DNA of 11,012 bases from BOG-908 sp964244695 (GCA_964244695.1 CAXTJZ010000130.1:1-11012); one strand, 5' to 3'. Positions 1-6,581 are shown, counted from the stretch's first letter. A program made the numbers and translations. The notes: generated by a model from the letters alone, not told the origin.

Positions 1-204
1 CTCGGAAAGGACCCTGACCCCGGCAAGGTCACACACCGGAGTTGACAGACACCCGTGATTAAAGGGCCGATTGACATCTGGCGGTGGTCGCCGCGAGGAT
101 TTCTGTTCCGAAGGAGGAGCGTGGCGCCGGCTACGACTGCGTCGAGTCGAACGCGCGATCCTCCGTCGGCGGCTGCCAGGGGGGCTGCGAAATCCTGTGA
201 ATTC
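1..204. other. Island sequence with no confident gene
   Basis: Nothing here can be assigned. A plus-strand frame reading LGKDPDPGKVTHRS ends at a TGA at 43-45 and could be the tail of an upstream gene. A second plus-strand frame, open from about 75 (possible GTG at 84) to a TGA at 198-200, reads RISVPKEERGAGYDCVES and has protein-like composition, but would give only about 38 residues. These may be fragments of one decayed gene that continues into the next entry. No promoter or RNA gene is visible. Confidence 0.3.
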
Positions 205-556
205 ATGAACGGTGCGGCGGCCTGGGCGGGCCGCGCTGCCCAAATCGCCGGGCTCGAACTGGGCAGGCAGGCTCAAAGGATTGCTATACGGTCGGCAGCG
301 GCCGCTGTGCCGGCAGCGGGAGCGGCGGCTGCCGAGGCCGGAGCGGTAGCAGCCGGCGGAGGCCTCGCCTCGGCAGGCGGAATTGCAGCCTGGCGAACCC
401 GGTGGGCATCTCGATTCCGCCGCAGCGGCAATTGGGACGATCGCTTGGCACGCGGCGGACCCTGCAGCGCCGGTTCTGGTGCCGGTTGCCGAACTCGTCG
501 CCTCTACCCGCCAATCCATGAGAGACGCACGCATTGCTGAGAGCTTCGGGGTATGA
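205..556 (+). pseudogene. Ala/Gly-rich reading frame, apparently frameshifted
   Basis: Two plus-strand frames look coding in succession. The first starts at ATG 205 (MNGAAAWAGRAAQIAG) and gives an Ala/Gly-rich, partly hydrophobic stretch ending near GGLASAGGIAAW at about 390. Beyond that this frame becomes Arg/Cys-rich and implausible. The +1 frame then takes over with good third-position GC and reads AIGTIAWHAADPAAPVLVP, ending SFGV at a TGA at 554-556. Joined, the product would be about 115 residues. The switch falls roughly between 385 and 405 and needs a one-base insertion, a sequencing error, or a real frameshift; I cannot tell which. No good Shine-Dalgarno precedes ATG 205. The next gene starts 25 nt downstream on the same strand, which suggests an operon. 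The function is unknown. The Ala/Gly-rich hydrophobic segment would fit a membrane-associated peptide, but that is only composition. Confidence 0.3.
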
Positions 557-581
557 CGGGGATTTATAGGGATGGATACCC

Positions 582-1130
582 ATGACCTTCCTCGTTGAGG
601 CCGGGAAGGAAACGTCGAGTTTGGAGAGGCAAGGCAAGATCCAGGAGCTGATGGGACGGGGTGGGGACGGAACCTATACTCCGGCAATCCGCATCGTGCA
701 TGCGGGAGCTTCGGGTGCGGTCCCGGCCACAGGGACAGATTTGCCGACAATCTCAATAAGGCTCGAAGTGCCTTCGGCCATGGCGGCCGAACTCCTCGCG
801 CAAGTCCAAAATGCGGCCGTCGCAGCCACACTAGCTCGCATTGAAGGTGAGCTTGCGGCCTTCAACCAATGTCTGAACGCCATGCAGTCGAGATTGGATC
901 ACCCCGACGCGAAGGTCGGGGCCATCCTCCGCACCCTTTGGAACGAGCCCGTCGCGGCGCTTAGGGCCGCGCGCACGAGCGCCGCCGTGGCTTTCCGGCG
1001 CGGAGATCACGTCACCTTGGCGTGCGCAGCCCGTGAGGCAGAAGTCGCGCCGCACCGCCTCCTCAGATGCATGACGGCAATGGCGAAGAAGGAACAGCTC
1101 CGCCGGGCGAAGGCCCGGGACTGCCGTTAG
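582..1130 (+). CDS. Hypothetical protein, 182 aa
   Basis: I do not recognise this protein. It starts at ATG 582 with a Shine-Dalgarno-like AGGGA at 568-572 and 9-nt spacing, which supports this start. The N-terminal third is Gly/Thr-rich and looks flexible. Residues of about 60-105 (RLEVPSAMAAELLAQVQNAA onward) look amphipathic and helical with regular Leu/Ala spacing, so a short coiled coil is possible. The C-terminal third is rich in Arg, Ala and Lys and ends in a basic tail (KKEQLRRAKARD), compatible with nucleic-acid binding, though no motif is visible. There is no signal peptide or membrane segment. It lies in the integrated element, 25 nt after one unassigned frame and 8 nt before another on the same strand, so it is probably cargo of the element. 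Codon use fits real coding better than the antisense or other sense frames. Confidence 0.55.
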   Translation: MTFLVEAGKETSSLERQGKIQELMGRGGDGTYTPAIRIVHAGASGAVPATGTDLPTISIRLEVPSAMAAELLAQVQNAAVAATLARIEGELAAFNQCLNAMQSRLDHPDAKVGAILRTLWNEPVAALRAARTSAAVAFRRGDHVTLACAAREAEVAPHRLLRCMTAMAKKEQLRRAKARDCR

Positions 1131-1255
1131 CGTTTTAGGCACCAGCAGAATGCGCCGAAGTTATTGCGCATGCGGGAAGCGCGCTGCTGGCTGCCGGTGC
1201 GATCTACGCAGCCCTGGATGCCCCCGACATCTTCGCGAGCCTAGCGCGGGAGGGT

Positions 1256-1585
1256 GTGGAGCGCATGCATCTGTTGCGCCGCCAGTTGAAGGCCGCGCTT
1301 ACCGACCGCGCGATCCTTCCGCGTCTCCTCGCGAACACGATGGCAAGCGACGCTGCGGTGATCGCGATGGGACGGCGGCTTGTCGCCGCTATCCGCCGCG
1401 CCGAGGACGGAGCCGGCGCGATCGCCTTGGGGCTGAGTATCGGAGCCGACGGATGGTTCGCATTGCGCGGGATCCCGTCCTGGCATTGCACCTCTCGGAG
1501 GTTGATTTGCGCCAACCTCCGAGAGGCGTCGGTCACTGTCGCGACGACCTCCAGCTCAGAACGGCTGTCATATTCCCTTGCCTGA
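1256..1585 (+). CDS. Hypothetical protein, probably 5'-truncated or decayed
   Basis: This frame starts at GTG 1256 and gives 109 residues, but coding-like sequence in the same frame begins further upstream at 1139, just after an in-frame stop at 1136-1138. The upstream part reads AECAEVIAHAGSALLAAGAI and continues smoothly into the GTG. No ATG, GTG or TTG occurs between 1139 and 1256, so the gene has either lost its 5' end or is the decayed continuation of the preceding ORF in a shifted frame. The central part (HLLRRQLKAALTDRAILPRL) looks helical and basic, followed by a short Ala/Gly-rich segment. The last 30 or so residues are Ser/Arg-rich and are encoded across a 14-bp inverted repeat, so the native C-terminus is probably nearer 1486. 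No family recognised. It is convergent with the integrase gene. Confidence 0.35.
   Translation: MERMHLLRRQLKAALTDRAILPRLLANTMASDAAVIAMGRRLVAAIRRAEDGAGAIALGLSIGADGWFALRGIPSWHCTSRRLICANLREASVTVATTSSSERLSYSLA
1491..1526. repeat. Perfect 14-bp inverted repeat, 8-nt spacer
   Basis: The arms are CCTCTCGGAGGTTG (1491-1504) and CAACCTCCGAGAGG (1513-1526), separated by ATTTGCGC. Pairing is perfect over 14 bp. The repeat lies about 90 nt beyond the integrase stop codon, between convergent genes, so a transcription-stopping or RNA-end role is possible. No T-run follows on either strand, so it is not a classical intrinsic terminator. A protein-binding palindrome on the element is the alternative. Confidence 0.7.
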
Positions 1586-1615
1586 AACTCCCGTCGGAAC
1601 AATCGGACCTGCACT

Positions 1616-2860
1616 TTACTTGCCGTTCAAGAGATCTGACATAACCTTCGAGATGTGGTTTGCCGCAGCAACAAGGGCCGCGTCGGGAACTTGTCCATAT
1701 CGCGCTGTTACGCCACCCAGACGGTGTCCTAACAAGCCGGCGATTACGAACTCGGAATAGCCAAGCTCCTTGGCCAGGGCAGAGAAGCTGTGGCGCGCCA
1801 CGTGTATCGTCACCCCCGCTAACCCGGCGCGTGCACAGACCGCGTCCAGGAATTTCGGCAGCCCGACATAGTGCTTCCCGTCGACGTATCCTGGAAAGAC
1901 CCACTCACACCATTCCGGTCGCGCAATGGCTTCGAGAGTTCGAAGCGCAGCGTCACCAATCGCCCTGACCTCGATACGAGTGCCCCCTTTGAGTCCCCTG
2001 ACACCTTTTGTACCGACGAACCGAACACAGTTTGCAGCGGCATCCACCCAAGCCAGAGGGAGCGCGAGAGCCTCCATTCGCCGCTGACCACTCAGCAGCA
2101 GAAATCGGATCGCAGCCAATCCGACGTGGTCACCGGTCTCGCATTCTATCTCTGTCAGCGTTACCCCGAGACGGCCTATCTCCTCCCTGCTCAGGTAGCG
2201 TTCCTGCTTGCCCTCGCGCAATCTGACAACGTCACGGGCGGGGTTAACGGTGATGACCTTCCGGCGACGACCAAGTTCGAGAATCGTGCCGACCATACCT
2301 ATGGTTCTGGACGCGACGCCTGGTCCACCCTGAGTAGCGCCGCCCCGTTTGCCGTTCTTTGCGCAGGCCAATTTGCCCGACGCTATGTCCGCCTGCAAGC
2401 GCTCCAGATCGGTGGTTGTTAGCCCGACGACAGTCCGCGAGCCGATGAGCGGCTTCACGTGACACGCGATACGGCTGCGGTCCATTGCGAGTGTCGAAGG
2501 TTTGATTCTGGTCGCAGCATCCGCCAAATAAAGATCGCACAGCTCGGTCATGGTGATGGAAGCGCGGATAGCACGCCGGCTTTCCGAGGGGTCGCCACCC
2601 TTGGAGATATCCGCAAGCCGTTGCCGGGCGAGCACGCGGGCCTCATCCGGCGTGAGCGCGCCGATACGGCCGATCGCCAATTTCCGCTGCCGGCCTTCCT
2701 GGTTTCGGTATTTCAGAATGTAGCTGCCCACGCCACTGGCCATGAGCCGCACGCCAAACCCCTTCAGTTCGCTATCCCAGGTAAATGCCTCGCACTTCGG
2801 TGGTGGCAAGGTAAGAGCGTCGACTACACGTTTCGTAAGCTTTGGCATCAGGATGTCCAT
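1616..2860 (-). CDS. Tyrosine-recombinase integrase, 414 aa (P4-like family)
   Basis: This is a site-specific DNA recombinase that would insert and excise the surrounding element at a tRNA gene. Residues of about 5-95 (MPKLTKRVVDAL, LKGFGVRLMASG, YILKYRNQEGRQRKLAIG) match the N-terminal arm-binding domain (DUF4102 type) of P4/tRNA-targeting integrases. Residues of about 100-215 form the core-binding SAM-like domain. Residues of about 220-405 are the catalytic domain, with all expected residues visible: Arg260 in SGQRRMEAL, a likely hairpin Lys near 285-291, His353 and Arg356 in HVARH, His379 in LLGHR, and nucleophile Tyr388 in ARYGQ. The length is normal and nothing is broken, so it should be active. 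ATG 2860 has no clear Shine-Dalgarno; an internal ATG 12 nt downstream (MPKLTKR) matches the usual family N-terminus and may be the true start. The 5' end faces the tRNA-Gly scar 172 nt away, the usual layout for tRNA-targeting islands. Confidence 0.96.
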   Translation of the reverse strand: MDILMPKLTKRVVDALTLPPPKCEAFTWDSELKGFGVRLMASGVGSYILKYRNQEGRQRKLAIGRIGALTPDEARVLARQRLADISKGGDPSESRRAIRASITMTELCDLYLADAATRIKPSTLAMDRSRIACHVKPLIGSRTVVGLTTTDLERLQADIASGKLACAKNGKRGGATQGGPGVASRTIGMVGTILELGRRRKVITVNPARDVVRLREGKQERYLSREEIGRLGVTLTEIECETGDHVGLAAIRFLLLSGQRRMEALALPLAWVDAAANCVRFVGTKGVRGLKGGTRIEVRAIGDAALRTLEAIARPEWCEWVFPGYVDGKHYVGLPKFLDAVCARAGLAGVTIHVARHSFSALAKELGYSEFVIAGLLGHRLGGVTARYGQVPDAALVAAANHISKVMSDLLNGK

Positions 2861-2909
2861 TGGTTCCGCCGAGACTCATAATAGCACGACGGAACCAGCG
2901 CGGAACCAG
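2860..2909. repeat. Three CGGAACCA-type sites upstream of the integrase gene
   Basis: CGGAACCAG occurs twice as a direct repeat at 2890-2898 and 2901-2909, offset by 11 bp (one helical turn). An inverted copy, TGGTTCCG, lies at 2861-2868 directly against the integrase ATG. They lie between the integrase gene and the attachment scar, where integrase arm-type sites or an excisionase/repressor operator are expected. The function is inferred; the repeats are read directly from the sequence. Confidence 0.5.
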
Positions 2910-2965
2910 ATGAACACAAGCCAAAGCAAACCACGACAACCTTCGGCAAACCTCTTGATGGGATT

Positions 2966-2981
2966 CTGTTAGAATTAACAG
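2966..2981. repeat. Short palindrome near the attachment scar
   Basis: CTGTTA and TAACAG form a perfect 6-bp inverted repeat around GAAT in a locally AT-rich stretch, between the integrase start and the tRNA-Gly fragment. It could be an operator or part of the integrase promoter region. The match is short and could be chance. Confidence 0.3.
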
Positions 2982-3031
2982 TGGATTACTTGAGGTGCGC
3001 AAGCCCAAGCAAATTTCTACAAGGCCAGGTA

Positions 3032-3082
3032 TTGACCTTGCCAAGGTTGGGGTCGAGGGTTCGAATCCCTTCGCCCGCTCCA
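3032..3082 (+). other. attR-type scar: 3' part of tRNA-Gly(GCC)
   Basis: The sequence runs from the 5' side of the anticodon stem to the encoded CCA end: anticodon loop TTGCCAA (anticodon GCC), variable region GGGGTC, T-arm GAGGGTTCGAATCCCTTC, then acceptor strand GCCCGC followed by TCCA. The partner 5' acceptor strand (GCGGGC), D-arm and start are absent: the bases where they should be (about 3005-3031) do not resemble a tRNA. This is the direct-repeat scar left when an element integrates into the 3' end of a tRNA gene. Because the tRNA reads left to right, the element lies to the left and native downstream chromosome to the right. The complete tRNA-Gly should be at the far left end of the element. 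Confidence 0.88.
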
Positions 3083-3156
3083 GTGTTCCAGCAGCGATTG
3101 AATCGTGCACGGCGGATCTGCCTGCAAAGCAACGACATAAACCACCCCGCCGGTTG

Positions 3157-3426
3157 TCAGGTATCGACATCCTTGACCGGCGCGCGGCCGAGCAATCGCT
3201 TGGTTAAGAGCAAGCCCGGCAATAGCAGGTAGTCGTCCGCGAGCTTGGCCCGAAGGTAGGCACAATGAAGACCGTCCGGCACGGCGAGCGCGCGGAAGCG
3301 CAGTTCGCGCGGTGTCAGCAAGGTGCGCAGGACGTAGTGCCACCGGCACCGCTGATCGATAGCAACCGGCCTTAAGCGTGACCGAGATCGCACAGCGCTC
3401 CTCGATCGCGACGTCCTGCTCGGCAC
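3157..3426 (-). pseudogene. Decayed C-terminal coding fragment downstream of the PqqD-like remnant
   Basis: The second half of this minus-strand frame looks coding (HYVLRTLLTPRELRFRAL, then YLRAKLADDYLLLPGLLL, ending APVKDVDT at a TGA). The first 30 residues are Arg/Ser-rich and implausible as protein. Upstream, another frame reads EERCAISVTLKAGCY and may be the true continuation, implying another frameshift. The pattern of Trp-His, Leu-Thr-Pro, and then Leu/Pro-rich helices faintly recalls the C-terminal end of NTP_transf_5-type nucleotidyltransferases, which can accompany PqqD-like proteins in HPr-rel-A gene sets. That is a weak resemblance recalled without alignment; the identity remains unknown. 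It ends 75 nt from the attachment scar. Confidence 0.25.
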
Positions 3427-3433
3427 GCTGTAT

Positions 3434-3764
3434 CTAGTAGGCCAGGCAGTCGATGAACCCGGGACAGTCGCTGATGATGGTGAACGCGGTATCGAGATCT
3501 ATATCTGTTCGGAACGGATCAGAGAACCAGCCTCTGCCTCTGCAACTCCGCCCGCAACCTGTCACTTCGGCGAGCGGCGGGCTGGCTAGGTCGAAGCGGT
3601 TCCCACCATCCTAGCCAGCGTCGCCGTAGCGATAGCTCCAGCACCAGCCCGGCAGTTGGATTGAGGGAGTGCACCCTGTTATGGCCGGCCTGATAGACGA
3701 CGGATCGATCGTCCATGACGTTGATCTCCAGCCCGTCGGCGCGCGTGGACCTGATTGCAGCCAA
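3434..3764 (-). pseudogene. PqqD-like protein, frameshifted and interrupted by a stop
   Basis: From a TTG at 3764 the frame reads RADGLEINVMDDRSVVYQ, AGHNRVHSLNPTAGLVLEL. The valine-tyrosine strand followed by H-x-LNPTA-x-x-V-x-E is the hallmark of the PqqD fold, a small chaperone for peptide substrates in PQQ and RiPP-type pathways. After LVLEL this frame degenerates. A frame one base later resumes the expected PqqD continuation (YGDAG, a TAG at 3611-3613, then NRFDLASPPLAEVTG) and runs on to FTIISDCPGFIDCLAY and a TAG at 3434-3436. One frameshift near 3625-3632 plus one in-frame stop therefore break the gene. No ATG is available; the TTG follows an in-frame TGA 30 nt upstream. No PQQ biosynthesis or radical-SAM gene is seen here. 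Several PqqD-like families would fit. The PqqD assignment rests on motif reading only. Confidence 0.55.
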
Positions 3765-3849
3765 TGCAGCAAACTTCGCTGGTGGAGGTGCTCAGGATCG
3801 CATCGGGGTTAGGATGCACGCAAGCTGACGAAGCGGCGCTTCAACGTTT

Positions 3850-3912
3850 CGCGACAGCGCCCGCCAAAGCTTTTTACTTCCTTTCTCGAAAAGAAAGCCT
3901 TGCTTCCTTGCA
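3850..3912 (-). terminator. Single half-element at the lipoprotein gene 3' end
   Basis: This is a lone copy of the dispersed hairpin element. It starts with CGCGACAGCGC (3850-3860, identical at 8063-8073), followed by an AAAGCTTTTT segment. The hairpin arms are CTTTCT (3881-3886) and AGAAAG (3892-3897), and it ends CCTTGCTT. It begins 11 nt past the lipoprotein stop codon and is oriented like the copies behind maeB and the M16 gene. The hairpin is weaker than in the other copies, so termination strength is uncertain. Confidence 0.55.
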
Positions 3913-3922
3913 CCCCCAGTGT

Positions 3923-5137
3923 TCACGCCTGCCTAAGCATGGTCTCGATCAGTTTCAAAACACGATCGTACTTCTGCCGTGTTTCAGATCCGTTGTGTGC
4001 CGGCAGCGTGTCCGCTGGCGGATCCGGTATATGCGCCAGCAATTCGCAGCTGCTCTGTTCCACGGCCCGCTCAAAGACATGTGCAAGGCCGGCTTTTATG
4101 ACCACTTGCAACGTCTGGTTGTCGCCGACGGAGAACTTGCCGAATAAACCAAGACTCACGCCGAACCCGCCGAAGGATCCTGCCGCCAGTCCGCCGATCG
4201 CGCTTGCCTTGCTCGCGGCACTGCGTGCGAGATACCGCATAGCGTGCGCCTTGGTTTGCGTAATACCCTCGGCAGAGCCGTCTGGCGCCAGGTCCGCCGC
4301 CTTGGGCACGATACCCAGCGCGAGTGCGGTGGGCTCGTCGCTGGTGCCGCCTGGATAATAGACCAACGTCCTGTCGTTATCGGGATGTGCCCAGACCGGC
4401 GTGTGGACGATCCTGTCGGCAAGGTATTCGACAAGGACGGCTACGGCGCCTGCCACGTCCTCATCGCTTATCGTTGTGTCGCGGCGTCCGGCAGTCGCGT
4501 GGGCGCCGGTTTGTGTGGCGGCGGGTGTGCTGTCCAGAGTCGGCTTGACGATGGTGTTGCCGAAACGGTCAACGAAGTCTCCGTCGTAGTAGGCCATGTA
4601 GTATTCTATCAGGCCGCGCGCGAAGCTGGGTTCGGCGTTTGTGGAATTCAGCAGGCTTCCGGGATCGAACGCCAATTTCGCCATCTTCCTGGCAAATGCG
4701 TTGAAATCGAGGATATTGACCGATCCGGGCGCGGTATCGCTCTTGGCAACCTCGTAATTTGGCGAGGTGCTCAGATGCGCCGCGAGACGCGCCTGGTGAT
4801 GTCCTTTGATCGCCACATGGCCGATAAGCCGGGAGAGGCTCCTCACGACCGGGTCGTTCGCCAGGTCATCCGGCAGCGATTTCTGTGGAACGGTCACGGC
4901 GCTGTTCGCAATTCCACTGACGAAATCGGGGTCTTCGCCCGAGATCGCAGCCTGACTGCTGCAGTAGCTTTTCTGTGGCAAGGTACTTGTGATGGCGGCC
5001 GCCCGTGTGGCGAGGGCGGTTGGCGTGGGCCGCTCCACCATCATCGGGCTTGCGTCATTCAACGCCACGTTCCCGCATCCGGTGAGACCGGACAGACACA
5101 GGATAGCAGCGAGTGGCACGGCATGCGTTCTCTTCAT
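3923..5137 (-). CDS. Putative lipoprotein of unknown function, 404 aa
   Basis: The N-terminus has a basic start (MKRTH), a hydrophobic core (AVPLAAILCLSG) and a lipobox LTGC with Cys21, so the product should be exported, lipidated and membrane-anchored. Asn23 follows Cys21, with no Asp at +2. I recognise no domain in the mature protein. Landmarks are an aromatic segment around residues 180-200 (LIEYYMAYYDGDFVDRFGN), a Tyr/Gly/Pro segment YYPGGTSDEPTALALGI near 265-280, and a Gly/Phe-rich hydrophobic stretch at 315-334 (GGLAAGSFGGFGVSLGLFGK) that could be a membrane or surface-inserting segment. The last 25 residues are charged and helical. ATG 5137 is preceded by AGGGGA at 5148-5153 with 10-nt spacing, which supports the start. 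The nearest same-strand gene is 256 nt upstream, so it probably has its own promoter. A hairpin element follows the stop codon. Confidence 0.85.
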   Translation of the reverse strand: MKRTHAVPLAAILCLSGLTGCGNVALNDASPMMVERPTPTALATRAAAITSTLPQKSYCSSQAAISGEDPDFVSGIANSAVTVPQKSLPDDLANDPVVRSLSRLIGHVAIKGHHQARLAAHLSTSPNYEVAKSDTAPGSVNILDFNAFARKMAKLAFDPGSLLNSTNAEPSFARGLIEYYMAYYDGDFVDRFGNTIVKPTLDSTPAATQTGAHATAGRRDTTISDEDVAGAVAVLVEYLADRIVHTPVWAHPDNDRTLVYYPGGTSDEPTALALGIVPKAADLAPDGSAEGITQTKAHAMRYLARSAASKASAIGGLAAGSFGGFGVSLGLFGKFSVGDNQTLQVVIKAGLAHVFERAVEQSSCELLAHIPDPPADTLPAHNGSETRQKYDRVLKLIETMLRQA

Positions 5138-5166
5138 GGGTCGACGATCCCCTGAGATACTGTCGG

Positions 5167-5237
5167 CAGATAAAGGCCGGAATGACGCGTATAGACGGCC
5201 GTAACGATTGCATTGATGCCCGACAACTCTTTATCTG
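5167..5237. repeat. 9-bp inverted repeat upstream of the lipoprotein gene
   Basis: CAGATAAAG (5167-5175) and CTTTATCTG (5229-5237) are perfect reverse complements separated by 53 bp, located 30-100 nt before the lipoprotein start. The arms could be paired operator half-sites. Nothing else supports this and the intervening sequence is unremarkable. The rest of the 256-nt gap up to 5393 holds no gene that I can support. Confidence 0.25.
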
Positions 5238-5393
5238 GGCAACAGGATTGTACGAATTCAACGTGACGGCGGGCAGGCGCCGTTTTGCATAGGATTACGC
5301 AGGGCAAGGAAGAACGTCATCCAACATGTGGAATTTGCGCCCTGACAGACTCCAGATTCGGGCACTATGTGCCGGCCGCGGCCGTGGCCGCCG

Positions 5394-6581
5394 TCAGGTC
5401 CGGATCAACAGCACACCAGCCAGAGCGGCAGACGCCGCCGCCAGCGCGAAGGGTGCACCAGGGAACGTCACGGGCAGCAGATGCGTGGTGAAGGCGTAAA
5501 ACAGGGCGGCGGTGGAGATGGGGGCGAACACCGCCGTCAGGCCCTCGACACTTGCCAGGATCGCCTGCATCTCGCCCTGTGTATCCTGCTTCCCGCTTCC
5601 GGCAACCATGGCACGCACGGAAGGGGTGGCAAGCCCGCCCACGGCGATGAGGCCCACGGCGGGCAGGATGGTCCAGGCAGCGGGTGTGACGGCAAGAAGA
5701 CTATAGCCGAGCACGGCGGCGGTGTAGCCGGTGATGGCAGTGGCGCGTTCCCCCAGGCGGGCATTGATAGCCTTGAGGAGCAGGCCTTCCACGGTCGCCT
5801 GGGAAAGGCCGATGGCGGCCAGGATGAGGCCGTTCTTTTCCGGCCCCCAGCCGAACCGGTAGCCGGTGAACAGCACCAGGCTGCTTTGGATGGCGCCGAG
5901 CCCGATCCAGGTGCAGGACCATGCGATCGCCAGCCGGGTGAGCGAGCCGTCATGGGCGACCTGCGCCAGCAGGGTGAAAGGATTAGTCTTGGACCAGTCG
6001 ATTGGCCGCCGATTTTGGTGCGCCAGGCTTTCTGGCAGTATGAACAGACCAAAGCCGACGTTGATCAACGCGAGCGCGGCGGCGGCGTAGAACGGAGCAC
6101 GCAAGCTCAGGGCGCCCAGGGTGCCGCCAAGGGCAGGGCCGATCACGAAGCCCGCGCCGAACGTGGCGCCGATGTAGCCGAATACTCCAGGGCGCTCCGG
6201 TTTCGGCGTGACGTCCGAGATGTAGGCGGTGGCCGCCGCGACGTTTGCCGACGTGGCGCCGGCAATCAGGCGGCCCAGGAAGAGCCACCACAGGTTCGGG
6301 GCATACGCCAGAAGCAGGTAGTCGGCGCCCAGGCCGGCAACGGAGATGAGAATGACAGGCCGGCGGCCAAAGCGGTCTGACAGGGCGCCCAGCAGCGGTG
6401 CCAGCAGAAACTGCACGACGGCATAGGCGCCGATCAGGGCACCGACCCAGGGCGCTGACTTGTTTGCCGGAAGGTGGGCGAGTTTTTGAACCAGCGCCGG
6501 AACGATTGGGGATATTATGCCCACACCTAAGGCGTCCAACCCCAAGGTGGTCAGGACAAAGGCTACGGCGGGCTTAGGCAA
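5394..6581 (-). CDS. TetA-like MFS drug:H+ antiporter, 395 aa
   Basis: This is a 12-helix major facilitator superfamily exporter of the DHA1 TCR/Tet type. Visible signatures, numbered from my start, are helix 1 with LDALGVGIISPIVP (Asp16, matching essential Asp15 of TetA), motif A GALSDRFGRRP in loop 2-3 (65-75; Asp69 matches TetA Asp66), and the antiporter motif C GATFGAGFVIGPALGGTLG (138-156). The central loop is short, and a helix-8 LGLSQ-type segment plus Gly-rich later helices follow. The length is normal. Homology indicates proton-coupled export of a small molecule; tetracycline as substrate cannot be inferred. No ATG is available near the N-terminus. A TTG at 6602 lies inside a hairpin element, whereas the TTG at 6581 (giving MPKPAVAFVLTT) has a Shine-Dalgarno AGAAGG six bases upstream (6588-6593) and fits the family N-terminus, so I prefer 6581. 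It is divergent from the MFS gene to the right. Confidence 0.9.
   Translation of the reverse strand: MPKPAVAFVLTTLGLDALGVGIISPIVPALVQKLAHLPANKSAPWVGALIGAYAVVQFLLAPLLGALSDRFGRRPVILISVAGLGADYLLLAYAPNLWWLFLGRLIAGATSANVAAATAYISDVTPKPERPGVFGYIGATFGAGFVIGPALGGTLGALSLRAPFYAAAALALINVGFGLFILPESLAHQNRRPIDWSKTNPFTLLAQVAHDGSLTRLAIAWSCTWIGLGAIQSSLVLFTGYRFGWGPEKNGLILAAIGLSQATVEGLLLKAINARLGERATAITGYTAAVLGYSLLAVTPAAWTILPAVGLIAVGGLATPSVRAMVAGSGKQDTQGEMQAILASVEGLTAVFAPISTAALFYAFTTHLLPVTFPGAPFALAAASAALAGVLLIRT

Noticed and set aside
21..31. TGACCTTGCC match (minus strand) to the tRNA-Gly scar near the left edge, possible second att site
   Set aside because: Only 10 bp, in the opposite orientation and without the T-arm; expected by chance.
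1150..1644. 164-aa plus-strand frame starting at an ATG
   Set aside because: Arg/Cys/Pro-rich composition typical of a wrong frame; the overlapping frame 2 has better codon use.
3005..3082. Complete tRNA-Gly gene
   Set aside because: The 5' acceptor strand, D-arm and start are missing; upstream bases do not pair with the GCCCGC acceptor strand. Only the 3' portion is present.
3413..3590. Plus-strand frame reading VLLGTLYLVGQAVDEPG as a gene
   Set aside because: No start or Shine-Dalgarno, short, and opposite to the PqqD-like remnant whose motif is stronger.
4244..5155. 303-aa plus-strand open frame
   Set aside because: Antisense of the lipoprotein gene, which has a signal peptide, lipobox and ribosome binding site.
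5374..5383. GGCCGCGGCC palindrome after the TetA-like gene as a terminator
   Set aside because: Simple GC-rich palindrome, common in such genomes, with no T-run and a short stem.
5367..6380. 337-aa plus-strand open frame
   Set aside because: Antisense shadow of the TetA-like transporter, with low-complexity Gln/Gly/Arg composition.
5394..6581. Calling the MFS gene a tetracycline resistance determinant
   Set aside because: The TCR/Tet family includes many chromosomal exporters with other substrates, and nothing around it indicates a resistance cassette.
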